64,000 nt of DNA from Paenibacillus sp. JNUCC-31 (GCF_014844075.1 NZ_CP062165.1:4092001-4156000), one strand, 5' to 3'. Shown: positions 1-8,160, counted from the first letter of the stretch. Numbers and translations are program-made. The notes: a model not told the origin generated them from the sequence alone.

Positions 1-1
1 C

Positions 2-535
2 CTTTATTCTCCTGCAGGGCAGCTTGTGCTAACATTTTGTCAGGAAAAAATTGGTGTCATGTTTGGTAGTCCGGAAGTAACTTCAGGAGGGCGAGCATTA
101 AAATTTTTTTCCTCTATACGCCTTGATATTTGTCGAATAGAATCCATAAAAAATGGATCTGAAATTGTAGGGAATCATGTACGTGTCAAAGTTGTGAAAA
201 ACAAGTTAGCTCCACCATTTCGGATGACTGAGTTTGACATCATGTATGGTGAGGGTATCTCAAAGATGGGAGAACTTATCGATATAGGAATTGAACGTGG
301 ATTGATTCAGAAATCTGGTTCTTGGTTTTTTCAAGGAGAATTGAGACTTGGACAAGGGAGAGATTCAGCAAAGAAATATTTTATGGATCATCCTGATGAA
401 GCAAAAACATTAGAAGATGAAATTCGAAAATGGGAGCACGCTTCTACAGGTGATAATGAGAAAGATTCAGTACAGGACAAACACGATCTATTATTGGATG
501 CTAGGGATGATAGGGCCATATTGAATAATGATTAA
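2..535 (+). CDS. RecA-like recombinase, C-terminal part (cut by window edge)
   Basis: The protein matches the RecA core after the Walker motifs: the L2 loop region (EKIGVMFG then [12 protein letters not shown]), the segment [13 protein letters not shown], then [10 protein letters not shown] and QKSGSWF, followed by a short acidic, lysine-rich tail. RecA polymerises on single-stranded DNA, drives strand exchange and triggers LexA cleavage. The nucleotide-binding half lies before the window. The first visible residues (about 2-40) fit RecA poorly: where FINQ(L/I)REKIG is expected the sequence reads TFCQEKIG, about two residues short. Its divergence and its place next to a sigma factor, CarD and UvrX suggest an accessory RecA paralogue, not the housekeeping copy; that is inference. 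Confidence 0.75.
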   Translation, partial: LYSPAGQLVLTFCQEKIGVMFGSPEVTSGGRALKFFSSIRLDICRIESIKNGSEIVGNHVRVKVVKNKLAPPFRMTEFDIMYGEGISKMGELIDIGIERGLIQKSGSWFFQGELRLGQGRDSAKKYFMDHPDEAKTLEDEIRKWEHASTGDNEKDSVQDKHDLLLDARDDRAILNND

Positions 536-720
536 GTTCTGTGTGGGACAAAAGATGCTATTTGTTAAAAATTCTTGTAACTTCTTGATTTCGTGCTTGT
601 AGTTCAAGTAAAACAACGATTAGTTCTTAAAACATGCGCTATAATAATTGAATTTTTTTGGTTTTGATGTATCTAAATGAACATCTGCAATGAGTAACAT
701 TATGAGAGTAAAGGGACCAT

Positions 721-1590
721 ATGAATAAAGAATATTTTAATGAATCAATTGCAATGTATGAAAATAATAAAGACACCCATGTCCGACAATTACGGAAAGA
801 AAGTTCGATGAAGGATTCTCTACAATTTTATTTAGACAACATAGGAAAAGTACCGCTTCTTTCTAAAGAGGATGAAACAATTTTGGCAAGCCAAGTCAAA
901 CAAGGCAATGAAAAAGCTAAGCTGAAATTCATAGAGGCGAATTTGCGTTTAGTTGTCAATATTGCAAGCAAGTACAAATGGAATGACTTGCCTCTTCTTG
1001 ATCTCATTCAAGAGGGGAACCTAGGTCTAATAAGAGCAGTAGAAAAATTCGATTTTCAGAAGGGTTTCAAATTCAGTACCTATGCGACTTGGTGGATCCG
1101 CCGAGCAATAGAACAGGCTATCGTAGAAAAAGGACGGATTATTAGATTTCCAACTCACATTTTTGAATTATTGAGAAGATGGCAAAAAATTTACCAAGTC
1201 TTTTTTTCAGAATTTGGTCGTGATCCTACTCTTGAAGAGATGGTACACAAAATGAACATGCCAATGAACAAGATAATTGAAATAAAAAAACTGGCTGAAA
1301 AACTAGTTTTGTCTCTAGACTTAGAGGTTGGGGTAGACAAAGATACAAAACTCGGAGATTTGCTTGAATGTACTAACGAAAAAAGTACCGTTAAACTTGT
1401 AGAACAAAAATTTCTAGAGGAAAGGATAAACAATGTTCTTCATACTTTGAGCGAGAGGGAAGAAGGTATAATTCGTTTTCGCTACGGATTTGATGACGGA
1501 GAAGTGCATAGTTTTCAAGAAATAGGTGAGGTGTATGGTGTTTCGCGTCAACGTATTTACCAAATTGAAATTAAAGCATTAAAAAAATAA
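721..1590 (+). CDS. RpoD-like (group 1/2) RNA polymerase sigma factor, truncated at a poly-A run
   Basis: A 289-residue sigma-70 protein without region 1.1. Region 1.2 is near residues 30-60. Region 2 holds the core-binding and -10 recognition motifs (NLRLVVNIASKY, LDLIQEGNLGLIRAVEKFD, FKFSTYATWWIRRAI). Region 3 follows, and region 4 carries the -35 recognition helix (FQEIGEVYGVSRQRIYQIE). The ATG follows AAAGGGA at a normal distance. The reading frame stops directly after KALKK, where RpoD proteins normally continue for about 15 residues. That missing tail is encoded in the -1 frame after seven A residues (see 1581-1590). Together with CarD it could redirect RNA polymerase to genes of this element; this is inference. 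Confidence 0.88.
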   Translation: MNKEYFNESIAMYENNKDTHVRQLRKESSMKDSLQFYLDNIGKVPLLSKEDETILASQVKQGNEKAKLKFIEANLRLVVNIASKYKWNDLPLLDLIQEGNLGLIRAVEKFDFQKGFKFSTYATWWIRRAIEQAIVEKGRIIRFPTHIFELLRRWQKIYQVFFSEFGRDPTLEEMVHKMNMPMNKIIEIKKLAEKLVLSLDLEVGVDKDTKLGDLLECTNEKSTVKLVEQKFLEERINNVLHTLSEREEGIIRFRYGFDDGEVHSFQEIGEVYGVSRQRIYQIEIKALKK

Positions 1591-1637
1591 GCGAATATTT
1601 TCGTGAAGAACGACTTCAGGACCTTCTTGAGGTCTGA
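1581..1637 (+). other. A-AAA-AAA slippery heptamer and -1 frame sigma tail
   Basis: Seven A residues (1581-1587) lie in zero frame as A AAA AAA directly before the UAA stop at 1588-1590. A -1 slip at this point continues with ISEYFREERLQDLLEV and stops at 1635-1637. The tail resembles the conserved RpoD end (LRHPSRS..RLKDFL), so the reading frame was originally continuous. Either a single-base loss has truncated the protein, or polymerase or ribosome slippage restores a fraction of full-length product. A weak GACC/GGTC stem (about 1620-1634) lies downstream. Confidence 0.6.
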
Positions 1638-1701
1638 GAGTTTGGTATTTAAAGAATTTAATTTATTTTAGCAAATTCTAGGGATCTTATGGGGGTAAAA
1701 C

Positions 1702-2205
1702 ATGAATGGAGTCAAGACAGGAGAAATGTTTTTTTATCCATTTCATGGGGTAGGGCTCTTAAAAGAAAAAGTAACGCGTCCATGTGAAGATAAACAAAAG
1801 GATTACCTCAAAGTCTATTTTCATGAACTAAAAATGGAGATTTACATACCTGTGGACTCGGCTGAACAGAAGGGAATAAGGGCACTGACAAGTCGAGAAA
1901 CTTTAGAGAAATCAAAAAAACATTTCTTTAAAAAATACAATAAATTACCTCTTCTAGCCTCTGAAAGAAAGAAATCGTTGGACCGAAAGTTAAAATCAGG
2001 AGAAGTCCTTAACATAATTGAGGTGATTCGAGATTTAGTCTGTGCATCTCAATATGATCTTAGATTAGGTTTCCAGGACAAACAGTTACTTGAAGTAGCA
2101 AGTAACTTACTGAAAGACGAATTGATGCATGTTCTCAATTTATCGAGTGAAGAAGTTTCTGAAATTCTGAAGCGTACTATTAAGTCAAGATCAAAGAACA
2201 AATAA
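1702..2205 (+). CDS. CarD/CdnL-family RNA polymerase-interacting regulator
   Basis: A 167-residue protein with the CarD_CdnL_TRCF fold. The N-terminal Tudor-like RNA-polymerase-interacting domain (residues about 5-60) begins with the typical GEMFFYPFHGVGLL and continues with the KVYFHELKMEIYIPVD strand pair. A helical, basic C-terminal domain follows (about 75-165). Proteins of this family bind the RNA polymerase beta subunit and stabilise open promoter complexes, or tune stress promoters. The ATG follows GGGGGT. It sits 112 bp after the RpoD-like sigma gene in the same direction, so the two probably work on the same promoters (inference). No frame damage is visible. Confidence 0.85.
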   Translation: MNGVKTGEMFFYPFHGVGLLKEKVTRPCEDKQKDYLKVYFHELKMEIYIPVDSAEQKGIRALTSRETLEKSKKHFFKKYNKLPLLASERKKSLDRKLKSGEVLNIIEVIRDLVCASQYDLRLGFQDKQLLEVASNLLKDELMHVLNLSSEEVSEILKRTIKSRSKNK

Positions 2206-2312
2206 CTATTATTGTTATGATCATAATTGATTTGCTTGACGTGTGCTGAATTTAGGTATCACTAAGTTGCAGTACACTATGAGAATTTAAAGACAAGGTG
2301 GTAAAGAAGCAC

Positions 2313-2500
2313 ATGAAACGTGTACTTTATCCGTGTATTGAACAAACTATACATTTTCGTTTAAAAGAGGATGCCGAGGGTGAGGTTGCACTACGGACTG
2401 TCCGAGCAGAATTAGAAGATTTCAAATCAACTTTATAACGGAAGAAAAAAAATACAAAATTATTGAGGAAATCAATCAAATCGATGGTCTATTATTGTGA
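2313..2500 (+). pseudogene. Small unrecognised ORF with a -1 frameshift
   Basis: The ATG at 2313 follows AAGGTGGT and opens a 41-codon frame (MKRVLYPCIEQTIHFRL to DFKSTL) that stops at 2436-2438. Re-reading one base joins it to a further 20 codons (ITEEKKYKIIEEINQIDGLLL) ending at 2498-2500. Both halves have the same acidic and lysine-rich composition and join smoothly, so I read this as one small gene of about 62 residues with an indel. I do not recognise the family. Similar small proteins often accompany UvrX/YolD modules on phages and plasmids, which is only context. Confidence 0.4.
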
Positions 2501-2784
2501 AATTAATAAGACAGCACAATAACTATGATTGCGGCAGTTACCTAGACTAGTTAGTGCAGTGTCGAGAGTGATTGTTAGTTTACTTGTGTTTTACTATCAA
2601 TTTAAAGTACGGAGTCTCTCCATAAAATTAAGTTATTCCTTTAGTCAGGGACTCTAAAAAAACTCTAAATATTTTATAACAGGACTCTAAATATTCAGTA
2701 CGAAGAGGAATAAACATTGTACTGAAAATGTGTTTTTCAGGTTAATAACCTCCTTTTCCGCGTGTCAGATAGTTTTTTTCGTGG
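2501..2784. other. Intergenic stretch before uvrX
   Basis: AT-rich sequence without a credible reading frame. The phrase GGACTCTAAA(N)ATATT occurs twice around 2645-2697, and GAGTCTCTCC lies just before it. No clear terminator is visible. It ends in the SOS-controlled promoter of the Y-family polymerase gene. Confidence 0.4.
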
Positions 2785-2806
2785 TATCATACAGGAACAA
2801 ATGTTC
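2785..2806 (+). promoter_or_regulatory. LexA (SOS) box with overlapping promoter
   Basis: GAAC-AAAT-GTTC at 2795-2806 is an exact match to the core of the Gram-positive SOS box (GAAC-N4-GTTC). It lies directly after a -10-like TATCAT (2785-2790) and 22 bp before the ATG of the Y-family polymerase. LexA binding here would cover the transcription start, so the gene should be induced by DNA damage. Confidence 0.8.
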
Positions 2807-2827
2807 TTGTTGAAAGGAGTGGAGAAA

Positions 2828-4093
2828 ATGTTACCACCAAGACAAAAGTGGCCCAATCATAGTGTTCTGGCCATTGACGCAAAAAGTTTCTACGCTTCAG
2901 TTGAGCTATCTGACCGGTCTCTGGATCCTTTGAAGACCAAACTTGCTGTAGTCAGCGATTTGTCGAGACGCGGTAGTGCAGTGCTCGCAGCATCACCCGA
3001 ATTAAAACTCCAACACAATATCAAAACAGGTAGCAGGCTTTTCCAGATTCCTAACCGTGAAGATATCATATTGGCTCAGTCCCGTATGGGAAGATATGTA
3101 GATGTGTCTATGGGTATCATAGATATTTAATATAAATATGCACCATCAGAAGCTATACATGCTTATTCTATTGATGAGTTGATGATTACAATAGATGGTA
3201 CTGAACATATGCATGGCTCGCATAAACAGGTCGCCATGAAGATTAAGCATGATATATACAAAGTATTTGGAATTCCTGTAAGTATAGGTTGGGGGCAAAA
3301 TAAAGTTGTCGCGAAGATAACGATGGACTTAATTGGTAAAAAGAGTGGTTATGCTGAATGTAGTTATGATCAAATTGAAACACTTCTGTGGCCACATTCA
3401 GTGAGGGACGTTTGGGGTATTGGAGGTCGATATGCGAGAAGACTCAATGCACTGGGAATCTATACACTGGGTCAATTAGCCCAAAAACCGCTACATGTGC
3501 TGCGACAAGAGTTTGGCCCAGCCATGGGAGAACAACTCTATTATCATGCAAACGGATTAGATTTTAGTCCCGTTTTTGTTGATCCAATAATGGAGGCTCG
3601 TAAGGGGTTTTCCAATGGAATTACCTTCATGACTGATTACTCGTGGGAAGACACAAAAGTAGTTATTCACGAATTATCTGATTTACTTGCTGCTCGGCTT
3701 CGCTCTTATCATATGGCAGCTTTTACAGTGAATTTGTCAATGCGTTATACGAATGATTATAATGGTCGGCGCTTTTCTCAATCGATCACTTTATCATCCG
3801 CGACCAATTTATCTGTTCATTTATTTGAAGCCTGTATGACTATGAATTCTAAGAATGAGATACCGGCACCAATTCGACAAATTTCCATGTCAGTAACGAA
3901 TGTCATTCATGAATCAGAAATCCAGTTGGATTTATTTAGTTGGGAAGAGGATGAGAAGCAACGGGCTCTTGAATCAGCTTTAGACAAAATAGTAGCCAAA
4001 TTCGGAACCACAGGAATCTTCCGAGCAACATCACTTACCAAGGCTGGTACCCTTCAAGATCGTGCTAAGAAAATAGGTGGACATTATGAGTAG
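2828..4093 (+). pseudogene. uvrX: Y-family DNA polymerase (UvrX/DinB-like) with one in-frame UAA
   Basis: Translesion polymerase homologue of 422 codons from the ATG at 2828, preceded by AAAGGAGTGGAG. The palm begins with the catalytic VLAIDAKSFYASVE. Then comes a UAA codon at 3128-3130, after which the same frame continues YKYAPSEAIHAYSIDE, the second catalytic motif, then helix-hairpin-helix (VWGIGGRYARRL), little finger, and a clamp-binding QLDLFSW near the end. One nonsense codon is the only damage; length and motifs otherwise fit UvrX. Translation could restart near 3179, but that product lacks the first catalytic aspartate. The UvrX family is SOS-induced, and the SOS box here is intact. 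The last codons overlap yolD. Confidence 0.85.
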
Positions 4094-4424
4094 AGAGTAT
4101 CCTTTGCCGTATGACCGGGGAAATAAAAAATGGACTTCTCTTTTACTTTCAGAACATCGTGAACGTCTGTTGCAATGGAAAGCGAGTCTTGGAAAGCAGG
4201 AAAGACCTGTTCTTACCCCAGAACGCAGTAACGAGCTTGCATTTCTAATTCAAGAAGCATTTTACGAACAAAGTTATATCACAATAACTTATTTTAGTGG
4301 TGATGAATTTCAACAGTTACATGGCAAAATTAAAAATTGCAGGTTAGATATAAAATCAATTGAAGTAAGTAGTAAAGACGGTCCTGCCAGTATCCTTTTT
4401 AGTGACATCATTGATATCCTATAA
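4086..4424 (+). CDS. yolD: YolD-like protein
   Basis: A 112-residue YolD-like family protein. The ATG at 4086 overlaps the stop of the polymerase frame, and the track starts MSREYPLPYDRGNKKWTSLLL. Features typical of the family are an N-terminal stretch of charged residues mentioning one or more mobilising prolines (LPYDRG), a central LTPERSNELAFLIQEAF helix, and a beta-rich end that ends in FSDIIDIL. YolD proteins are found next to UvrX in Bacillus phages and plasmids and are thought to act with it, in a role comparable to UmuD; the biochemical role is not established. The gene is intact although its partner carries a stop codon. Translational coupling to uvrX would be lost unless the restart or readthrough occurs. 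Confidence 0.85.
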   Translation: MSREYPLPYDRGNKKWTSLLLSEHRERLLQWKASLGKQERPVLTPERSNELAFLIQEAFYEQSYITITYFSGDEFQQLHGKIKNCRLDIKSIEVSSKDGPASILFSDIIDIL

Positions 4425-4513
4425 AGAGATAAAAAAACATTAATTTTGTGCCACGTGCCATTTTGATTATATTTTACGGTTCGCAATTCAAATCATCTAA
4501 AAGCAGGTTATAT

Positions 4514-4975
4514 ATGATTCTTACAAGGAAAGAGGCCACAGTAATCGAAAAAATCCGCAATCGTAGCACTCGAAAGGAAATTGCTCGCAAACTAGGGATT
4601 AGCACGTTCGAGGTAGAGGATATAGTCAATGATCTGGTTCAGCGTTTAGCTATTCAGCGATCGGACAATGTAAAGGAACAGTGTGAAGTTCTCTTGGACA
4701 CGTATGAAATTGAGGATAACACTGAGAAAATATCTAAACAAAAAAAGACAATTGAAGTATTAATACCTGAAGGATATGAAGACCACATTAGAAAGCAATA
4801 TGGGATACTTCCTCGCAGGGAAATTGCAAGACAACTTAATTTGAGTAAAGTAACACTGAATCTTATGATCATGCAGCTTGGGTTAAGGGAGAAGGGGATG
4901 CCAGAGCTTCATAATCAGCGCTTTTTTGAGCAGAATGAAGACCACATTCAAAGTGTCAACATTAAAGAAGTGTAA
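4514..4975 (+). CDS. Hypothetical protein with two helix-turn-helix-like repeats
   Basis: From the ATG at 4514 (weak AGCAGG upstream) the protein has 153 residues. Two similar segments each hold a putative HTH: TRKEIARKLGISTFEVEDIVNDL (about residues 14-36, quoted in parts: TRKEIARKLGIS and FEVEDIVNDL) and PRREIARQLNLSKVTLNLMI near residue 97. Each follows a short basic run (EKIRNR; IRKQYG). This tandem arrangement resembles sigma-region-4-like or transposase-type DNA-binding domains. No catalytic domain is visible. It follows yolD by about 90 bp on the same strand and may belong to the same element. I cannot name a family. Confidence 0.6.
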   Translation: MILTRKEATVIEKIRNRSTRKEIARKLGISTFEVEDIVNDLVQRLAIQRSDNVKEQCEVLLDTYEIEDNTEKISKQKKTIEVLIPEGYEDHIRKQYGILPRREIARQLNLSKVTLNLMIMQLGLREKGMPELHNQRFFEQNEDHIQSVNIKEV

Positions 4976-5102
4976 AAGACTAAATCGATTTTGGACTCTC
5001 TGAAATCTAGGTGTAGTCATACTCCCCCCAACTCCAATTAAACAGAAATGAGATCATTCATACCAAGAAATTGGTGTGTATCAAATGTCTCTTGAAATAA
5101 AC

Positions 5103-5134
5103 AACAGACCAAGGAATAATCCTTGGTCTGTTTC
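5103..5134 (+). terminator. Hairpin terminator after the uvrX-yolD block
   Basis: A perfect 13-bp stem (AACAGACCAAGGA / TCCTTGGTCTGTT) with loop ATAA, followed by a weak T-rich tail (TTTCAGCTTT). The stem itself ends in T residues on both strands, so it could work in either direction. Confidence 0.65.
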
Positions 5135-5235
5135 AGCTTTGAGAGAAAAGCAATAGTTTAAAGTTCTTCTCCGTTACTTTATGTCCTTATTCTAATTTAG
5201 TAAAATCAAGTTTACACAGAAACGCTGTCCGATGT

Positions 5236-5305
5236 GTATATAATATATACGTAGGTCTTTGCTTAGTCTTTCAATAGTGTGTCAACGAAGTTATCATCTC
5301 GTTGA
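5236..5305 (+). promoter_or_regulatory. Palindromic TATAAT region and leader hairpin
   Basis: GTATATA-A-TATATAC (5236-5250) is a perfect odd palindrome that contains TATAAT (5239-5244), so it may be both -10 element and operator. No good -35 is at the right distance. A TCAACGA/TCGTTGA hairpin (5282-5305) follows, then AGGAG-type binding site and the small ORF at 5352. Confidence 0.35.
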
Positions 5306-5351
5306 TGCAAGTTAGAGGGGAAGTGACTCAATACATATTCGGAGGAGTTTT

Positions 5352-5594
5352 ATGGGAGTCGTAAATAAAACAATTTTAGCGATTAACCCGGTTGAAGGTC
5401 AAGAAGCACTAGGTATGTTGATTACGTATGCGAGAGTAACCCCTAATCCTATGATTCGATCAGAAATACTTGCATAACAAAAAAAACTTCTCAGTCTGGG
5501 TAAGGATTACTTGAAAAGGATCCCAGAGGTGCAACCAGGAACTTCAGCAATAGAAAAAGAGATTCTTGAGTTGAAGGAAGAGCAGGAGCTTTAG
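5352..5594 (+). pseudogene. Small unrecognised ORF interrupted by an in-frame UAA
   Basis: A strong GGAGGAG (5341-5347) precedes the ATG at 5352. The frame runs 41 codons (starting MGVVNKTILAINPVEG, ending MIRSEILA), meets UAA at 5475-5477, and continues without shift for 38 more codons (QKKLLSLGKDYLKRIPEV to LKEEQEL) up to UAG at 5592-5594. Codon content is coherent on both sides, as expected for one gene of about 80 residues with a nonsense mutation. No family recognised. It is the second gene within 2.5 kb broken by a UAA. Confidence 0.45.
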
Positions 5595-6189
5595 AGCCTG
5601 CAATCGGATGGTATGAAAAAGGTGGTGAAGAGTTAGCTTGAGCAGCTTACGTCAATAGATTATAAGGGGAATGTTTGGGCCAAAGAATAAGAATAGAGCA
5701 ACGTTGAACTATAAAGGAGCATTGATATGTTGATAGTTTACAAGTAGAGACTTTATTCGAATATAAAACAGCCTTAGGGGATTGACTCTGCTTTAGTACG
5801 CTACCGACGATTTTTTAATCGTCTATTGGACGAACGGATACACACGCTAACCGAGACAAAGGTGAAATCCTTAACTACTACGATCAAGCGAATACATTGA
5901 AAATATGCTTGCAATTCCAGTACTTAACCAGCTAGACTCCCAAGCATTATGGAACGTTGGCAAACACGCAAATTCGTTTTAGCTGACATTCTAATATATC
6001 TCTCTGTCCCAATAATCCTGAGTTACATGGCTGAAATATAGGCCAAAGTCGAAATCTTATACATTATTCTCACCGTCAACATGACGTCCCATATTATGAG
6101 TTACATCTTCCAACTGTTACCGCAACGGATGATTGAGAATTTCAATATTTTCGATTCTGAATTAAAACAAGAGAGCATCATCACTTTTT
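5595..6189. other. Degenerate stretch without an intact gene
   Basis: No frame of gene length is present on either strand. Short coding-like runs can be read on the plus strand, for example ALEPAIGWYEKGGEELA near 5590-5640 and DSALVRYRRFFNRLLDERI near 5783-5840, each soon closed by stops. I take this as eroded coding sequence of unknown identity. Confidence 0.4.
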
Positions 6190-6249
6190 CGTGTTAATAC
6201 GGCGAGCGCTCTCGCGTTGCATTTGAAAAGCACTCGCCGTATTAACACG
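6190..6249. repeat. 17-bp perfect inverted repeat around a 26-bp spacer
   Basis: CGTGTTAATACGGCGAG (6190-6206) recurs as exact reverse complement at 6233-6249. It lies 20 bp after the end of the minus-strand dehydrogenase gene. Neither side is followed by the T-run of an intrinsic terminator in the direction of transcription, so it is either a factor-independent mRNA 3' protection hairpin or the remnant of a palindromic mobile repeat. Confidence 0.6.
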
Positions 6250-6269
6250 TTGTTCCATTGACTATCGTA

Positions 6270-7022
6270 TTACCAAGGCAACTCTGTGTCCATATGGAAG
6301 AACTTACCTGTCGGTCCGTCCGAAGGCAACGTGGCAAGCATTACACTTGTCTTACCGCCATCTTCAAGATCCATATCAGCGTATTTTCCGCCCAGTGGAG
6401 TCTTCACCCAACCAGGGTAAGCAGAATTCACTTTGATTGGTGTATCCTTCAGCTCATGTGCTAGATGGGTCGTAAAGGTATTCATAGCCGCCTTCGAGGC
6501 ATCGTAAGCAAGAAGTTTAACATCATAAATTTGAGCAGTGGGATCAGAATGGAGTGTATTCGATCCAAGCGCACTGGATACATTAACAATTCTTCCGGCT
6601 GGAGCTTTGCGAATTAACGGCAGCAGCAGTTGAGTTAATTCAACCATACTGAAGAAATTGGCATCGAAGGTTTCACGCATAACGCTCGGCGTAACGGTAC
6701 TTGTTTCATTAATCGGTGAAAGATCTTCAATCTCTATCTGTATCCCAGCATTATTGATCAACATATCAAGCTTACCGTACTGCTGTTCAAAAAAATTGTA
6801 AGCAACTTGAAGGTCTTCGGCTAGATTGACATCCAATTTGATATTCTCCGCTTGGATTCCCTCCGAACGAAGTGTATCCACAGCAACCTTCCCTTTCTCC
6901 AAATCGCGTGACCCAATAACGACCGTGACGCCAAGCTTACCTAATTGACGTGCTGTTTCCAATCCAATACCACGATTTCCTCCAGTTACAAAAGCAACTT
7001 TACCATCCATGTTTATAGTCAT
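6270..7022 (-). CDS. SDR family NAD(P)-dependent oxidoreductase
   Basis: A classical short-chain dehydrogenase of 250 residues. The Rossmann nucleotide motif TGGNRGIG is at residues 13-20, NNAG near residue 90, an IVNVSS strand supplies the catalytic serine near 148, and YDASK near 173-177 supplies tyrosine and lysine. The C-terminal PGWVKTPLGG loop is typical of carbonyl reductase-like SDRs. The substrate cannot be told from sequence; small aldehydes, ketones or quinones are typical. The upstream region carries copies of the AGAAYGATCRTTCT motif that also precedes the SDR/OYE operon at 12.2 kb, so both are probably controlled by the same TetR protein (inference). The gene is intact. Confidence 0.88.
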   Translation of the reverse strand: MTINMDGKVAFVTGGNRGIGLETARQLGKLGVTVVIGSRDLEKGKVAVDTLRSEGIQAENIKLDVNLAEDLQVAYNFFEQQYGKLDMLINNAGIQIEIEDLSPINETSTVTPSVMRETFDANFFSMVELTQLLLPLIRKAPAGRIVNVSSALGSNTLHSDPTAQIYDVKLLAYDASKAAMNTFTTHLAHELKDTPIKVNSAYPGWVKTPLGGKYADMDLEDGGKTSVMLATLPSDGPTGKFFHMDTELPW

Positions 7023-7129
7023 TTTTAAATTCCCCTTTGAGATTTATTTTATACAGTTCTTTGACTTAGCCTTGATGATTATAAGATTAGCATCGCACCA
7101 AAAATGAATGCCGCTTTTGATTAAATTCA

Positions 7130-7143
7130 AGAACGATCATTCT
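7130..7143. promoter_or_regulatory. Putative TetR operator (AGAACGATCATTCT)
   Basis: A near-perfect 14-bp dyad 107 bp upstream of the SDR start. The same motif occurs twice at 12087-12127. Half-copies are at 7249-7261 (TGATCATTCT) and 7312-7320 (AGAACGATC). The sequence around 7304-7321 on the minus strand (CGATCGTTCTCAATATG) also matches the region just before the TetR gene at 11467, which suggests duplication of a promoter. Confidence 0.55.
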
Positions 7144-7440
7144 AATTATGTTAAAAATTTAGCCCAAGACTGCTAAAGTTGTAGCTTCTTCTGTGAATGC
7201 ACTTGCCCTGGAAAAGCTCTTATATGGAAGTTTTCGTAGTACTTCTCGCCATGATCATTCTAACGCTTTTTGCTGCACCACCCCTGTCTGCAAATTCATA
7301 TTATCATATTGAGAACGATCGGTAAAGTATTTTTTTAATTGAGCTGCACCTCTTATCAATGGGGGTTTACCGATTGCACCGTAAAGAAAATCGTTCCCAT
7401 GTTATGATTACTGTTCTTGTTGTTTTGATCCAGAACGCTA
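7144..7440. other. Non-coding spacer between SDR and TetR genes
   Basis: About 300 bp with no convincing reading frame. It contains the two half-operators listed with the 7130 site. It may be the remains of a deleted regulator gene, because its far end matches a promoter that elsewhere drives a TetR gene. Confidence 0.35.
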
Positions 7441-7499
7441 ACAAAACAAACAACCGTCTCTTGTACACTAATGTGTGGAGAGGCGGTTGTTTGTTTTGT
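7441..7499 (-). terminator. Terminator of the TetR gene (possibly bidirectional)
   Basis: A 16-bp perfect stem (ACAAAACAAACAACCG / CGGTTGTTTGTTTTGT), extended by a few pairs towards the loop, lies 110 bp past the stop of the minus-strand TetR gene. The stem arms provide T-rich ends on both strands. Confidence 0.6.
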
Positions 7500-7611
7500 A
7501 TAGAGAATGAAATCGTGATGAATTTGAGAAGCTCCAAAAAGGATTTAGACATTCTTTGGTTTTAGAGAGGGTTCTTTTACGACTTTTTCGAATCCAACTA
7601 GAGGTTTGGAT

Positions 7612-8160
7612 TCATAGACCCTGTTTGATTAAATTCCAGATGCGTTCAAATCTGTTCTGATAGTCTGGTAAATTCCAGGATTCTTTGAAGGACGGGAGGT
7701 TAAACACGGCAAACGCGGAGAGAATCGCTTCTGCTCGTTCCAAGTGGGGATCCTGATAGTCCATTAAGCCGTCAATAATTTGGTAGGAATCCCAGAGAAC
7801 GTCACGTAATACCAGTGGATTGCTGTCAACATAGTGTGTATTCAAGGCGAACATTTTGGCATTCTCGTTATAGGCACGTTTTTTTGCGTTAGCAAATGCC
7901 CAAAGCCAATCGTGGAGCAATTCCTGTGGATTAGCCATATTAGTCATGTCTATTTTGATTTGTTCTGAAATCATCCGGTTGAACCAGCTCTTCGACACAG
8001 CTGCCCAGAGCTCTTGCTTATTTTTAAAGTGTTTATAAAGTGCTGCGTGGGTGATACTTAATTCATCCGCAATTTGAGAGAGGGTCACTTCAGTTTTTTC
8101 CGTGCGTTCAATTAACGCTTCCGCTGTTTCAATAATGAGCTCTTGTGTGATTTTAGCCAC
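7612..8160 (-). CDS. TetR/AcrR family transcriptional regulator
   Basis: A 182-residue TetR repressor. The N-terminal three-helix DNA-binding domain spans residues about 5-50, with the recognition part LSQIADELSITHAALYKHFKNKQEL. The remaining all-helical part is the ligand and dimer domain. It is divergent from the oxidoreductase operon at 8347, and the shared 190-bp spacer contains the palindrome GTAACAATTGTTGAC on the -35 box of that operon. It most probably represses the operon and itself until an electrophile or quinone-like inducer binds (inference). Confidence 0.88.
   Translation of the reverse strand: MAKITQELIIETAEALIERTEKTEVTLSQIADELSITHAALYKHFKNKQELWAAVSKSWFNRMISEQIKIDMTNMANPQELLHDWLWAFANAKKRAYNENAKMFALNTHYVDSNPLVLRDVLWDSYQIIDGLMDYQDPHLERAEAILSAFAVFNLPSFKESWNLPDYQNRFERIWNLIKQGL

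Noticed and set aside
6190..6249. Intrinsic terminator for the SDR gene
   Set aside because: On the minus strand the stem is followed by A residues, not T, and on the plus strand no gene ends here.
7441..7565. Small protein-coding genes on both strands between the SDR and TetR genes
   Set aside because: The open frames come from the long inverted repeat of the terminator and have no ribosome binding site.
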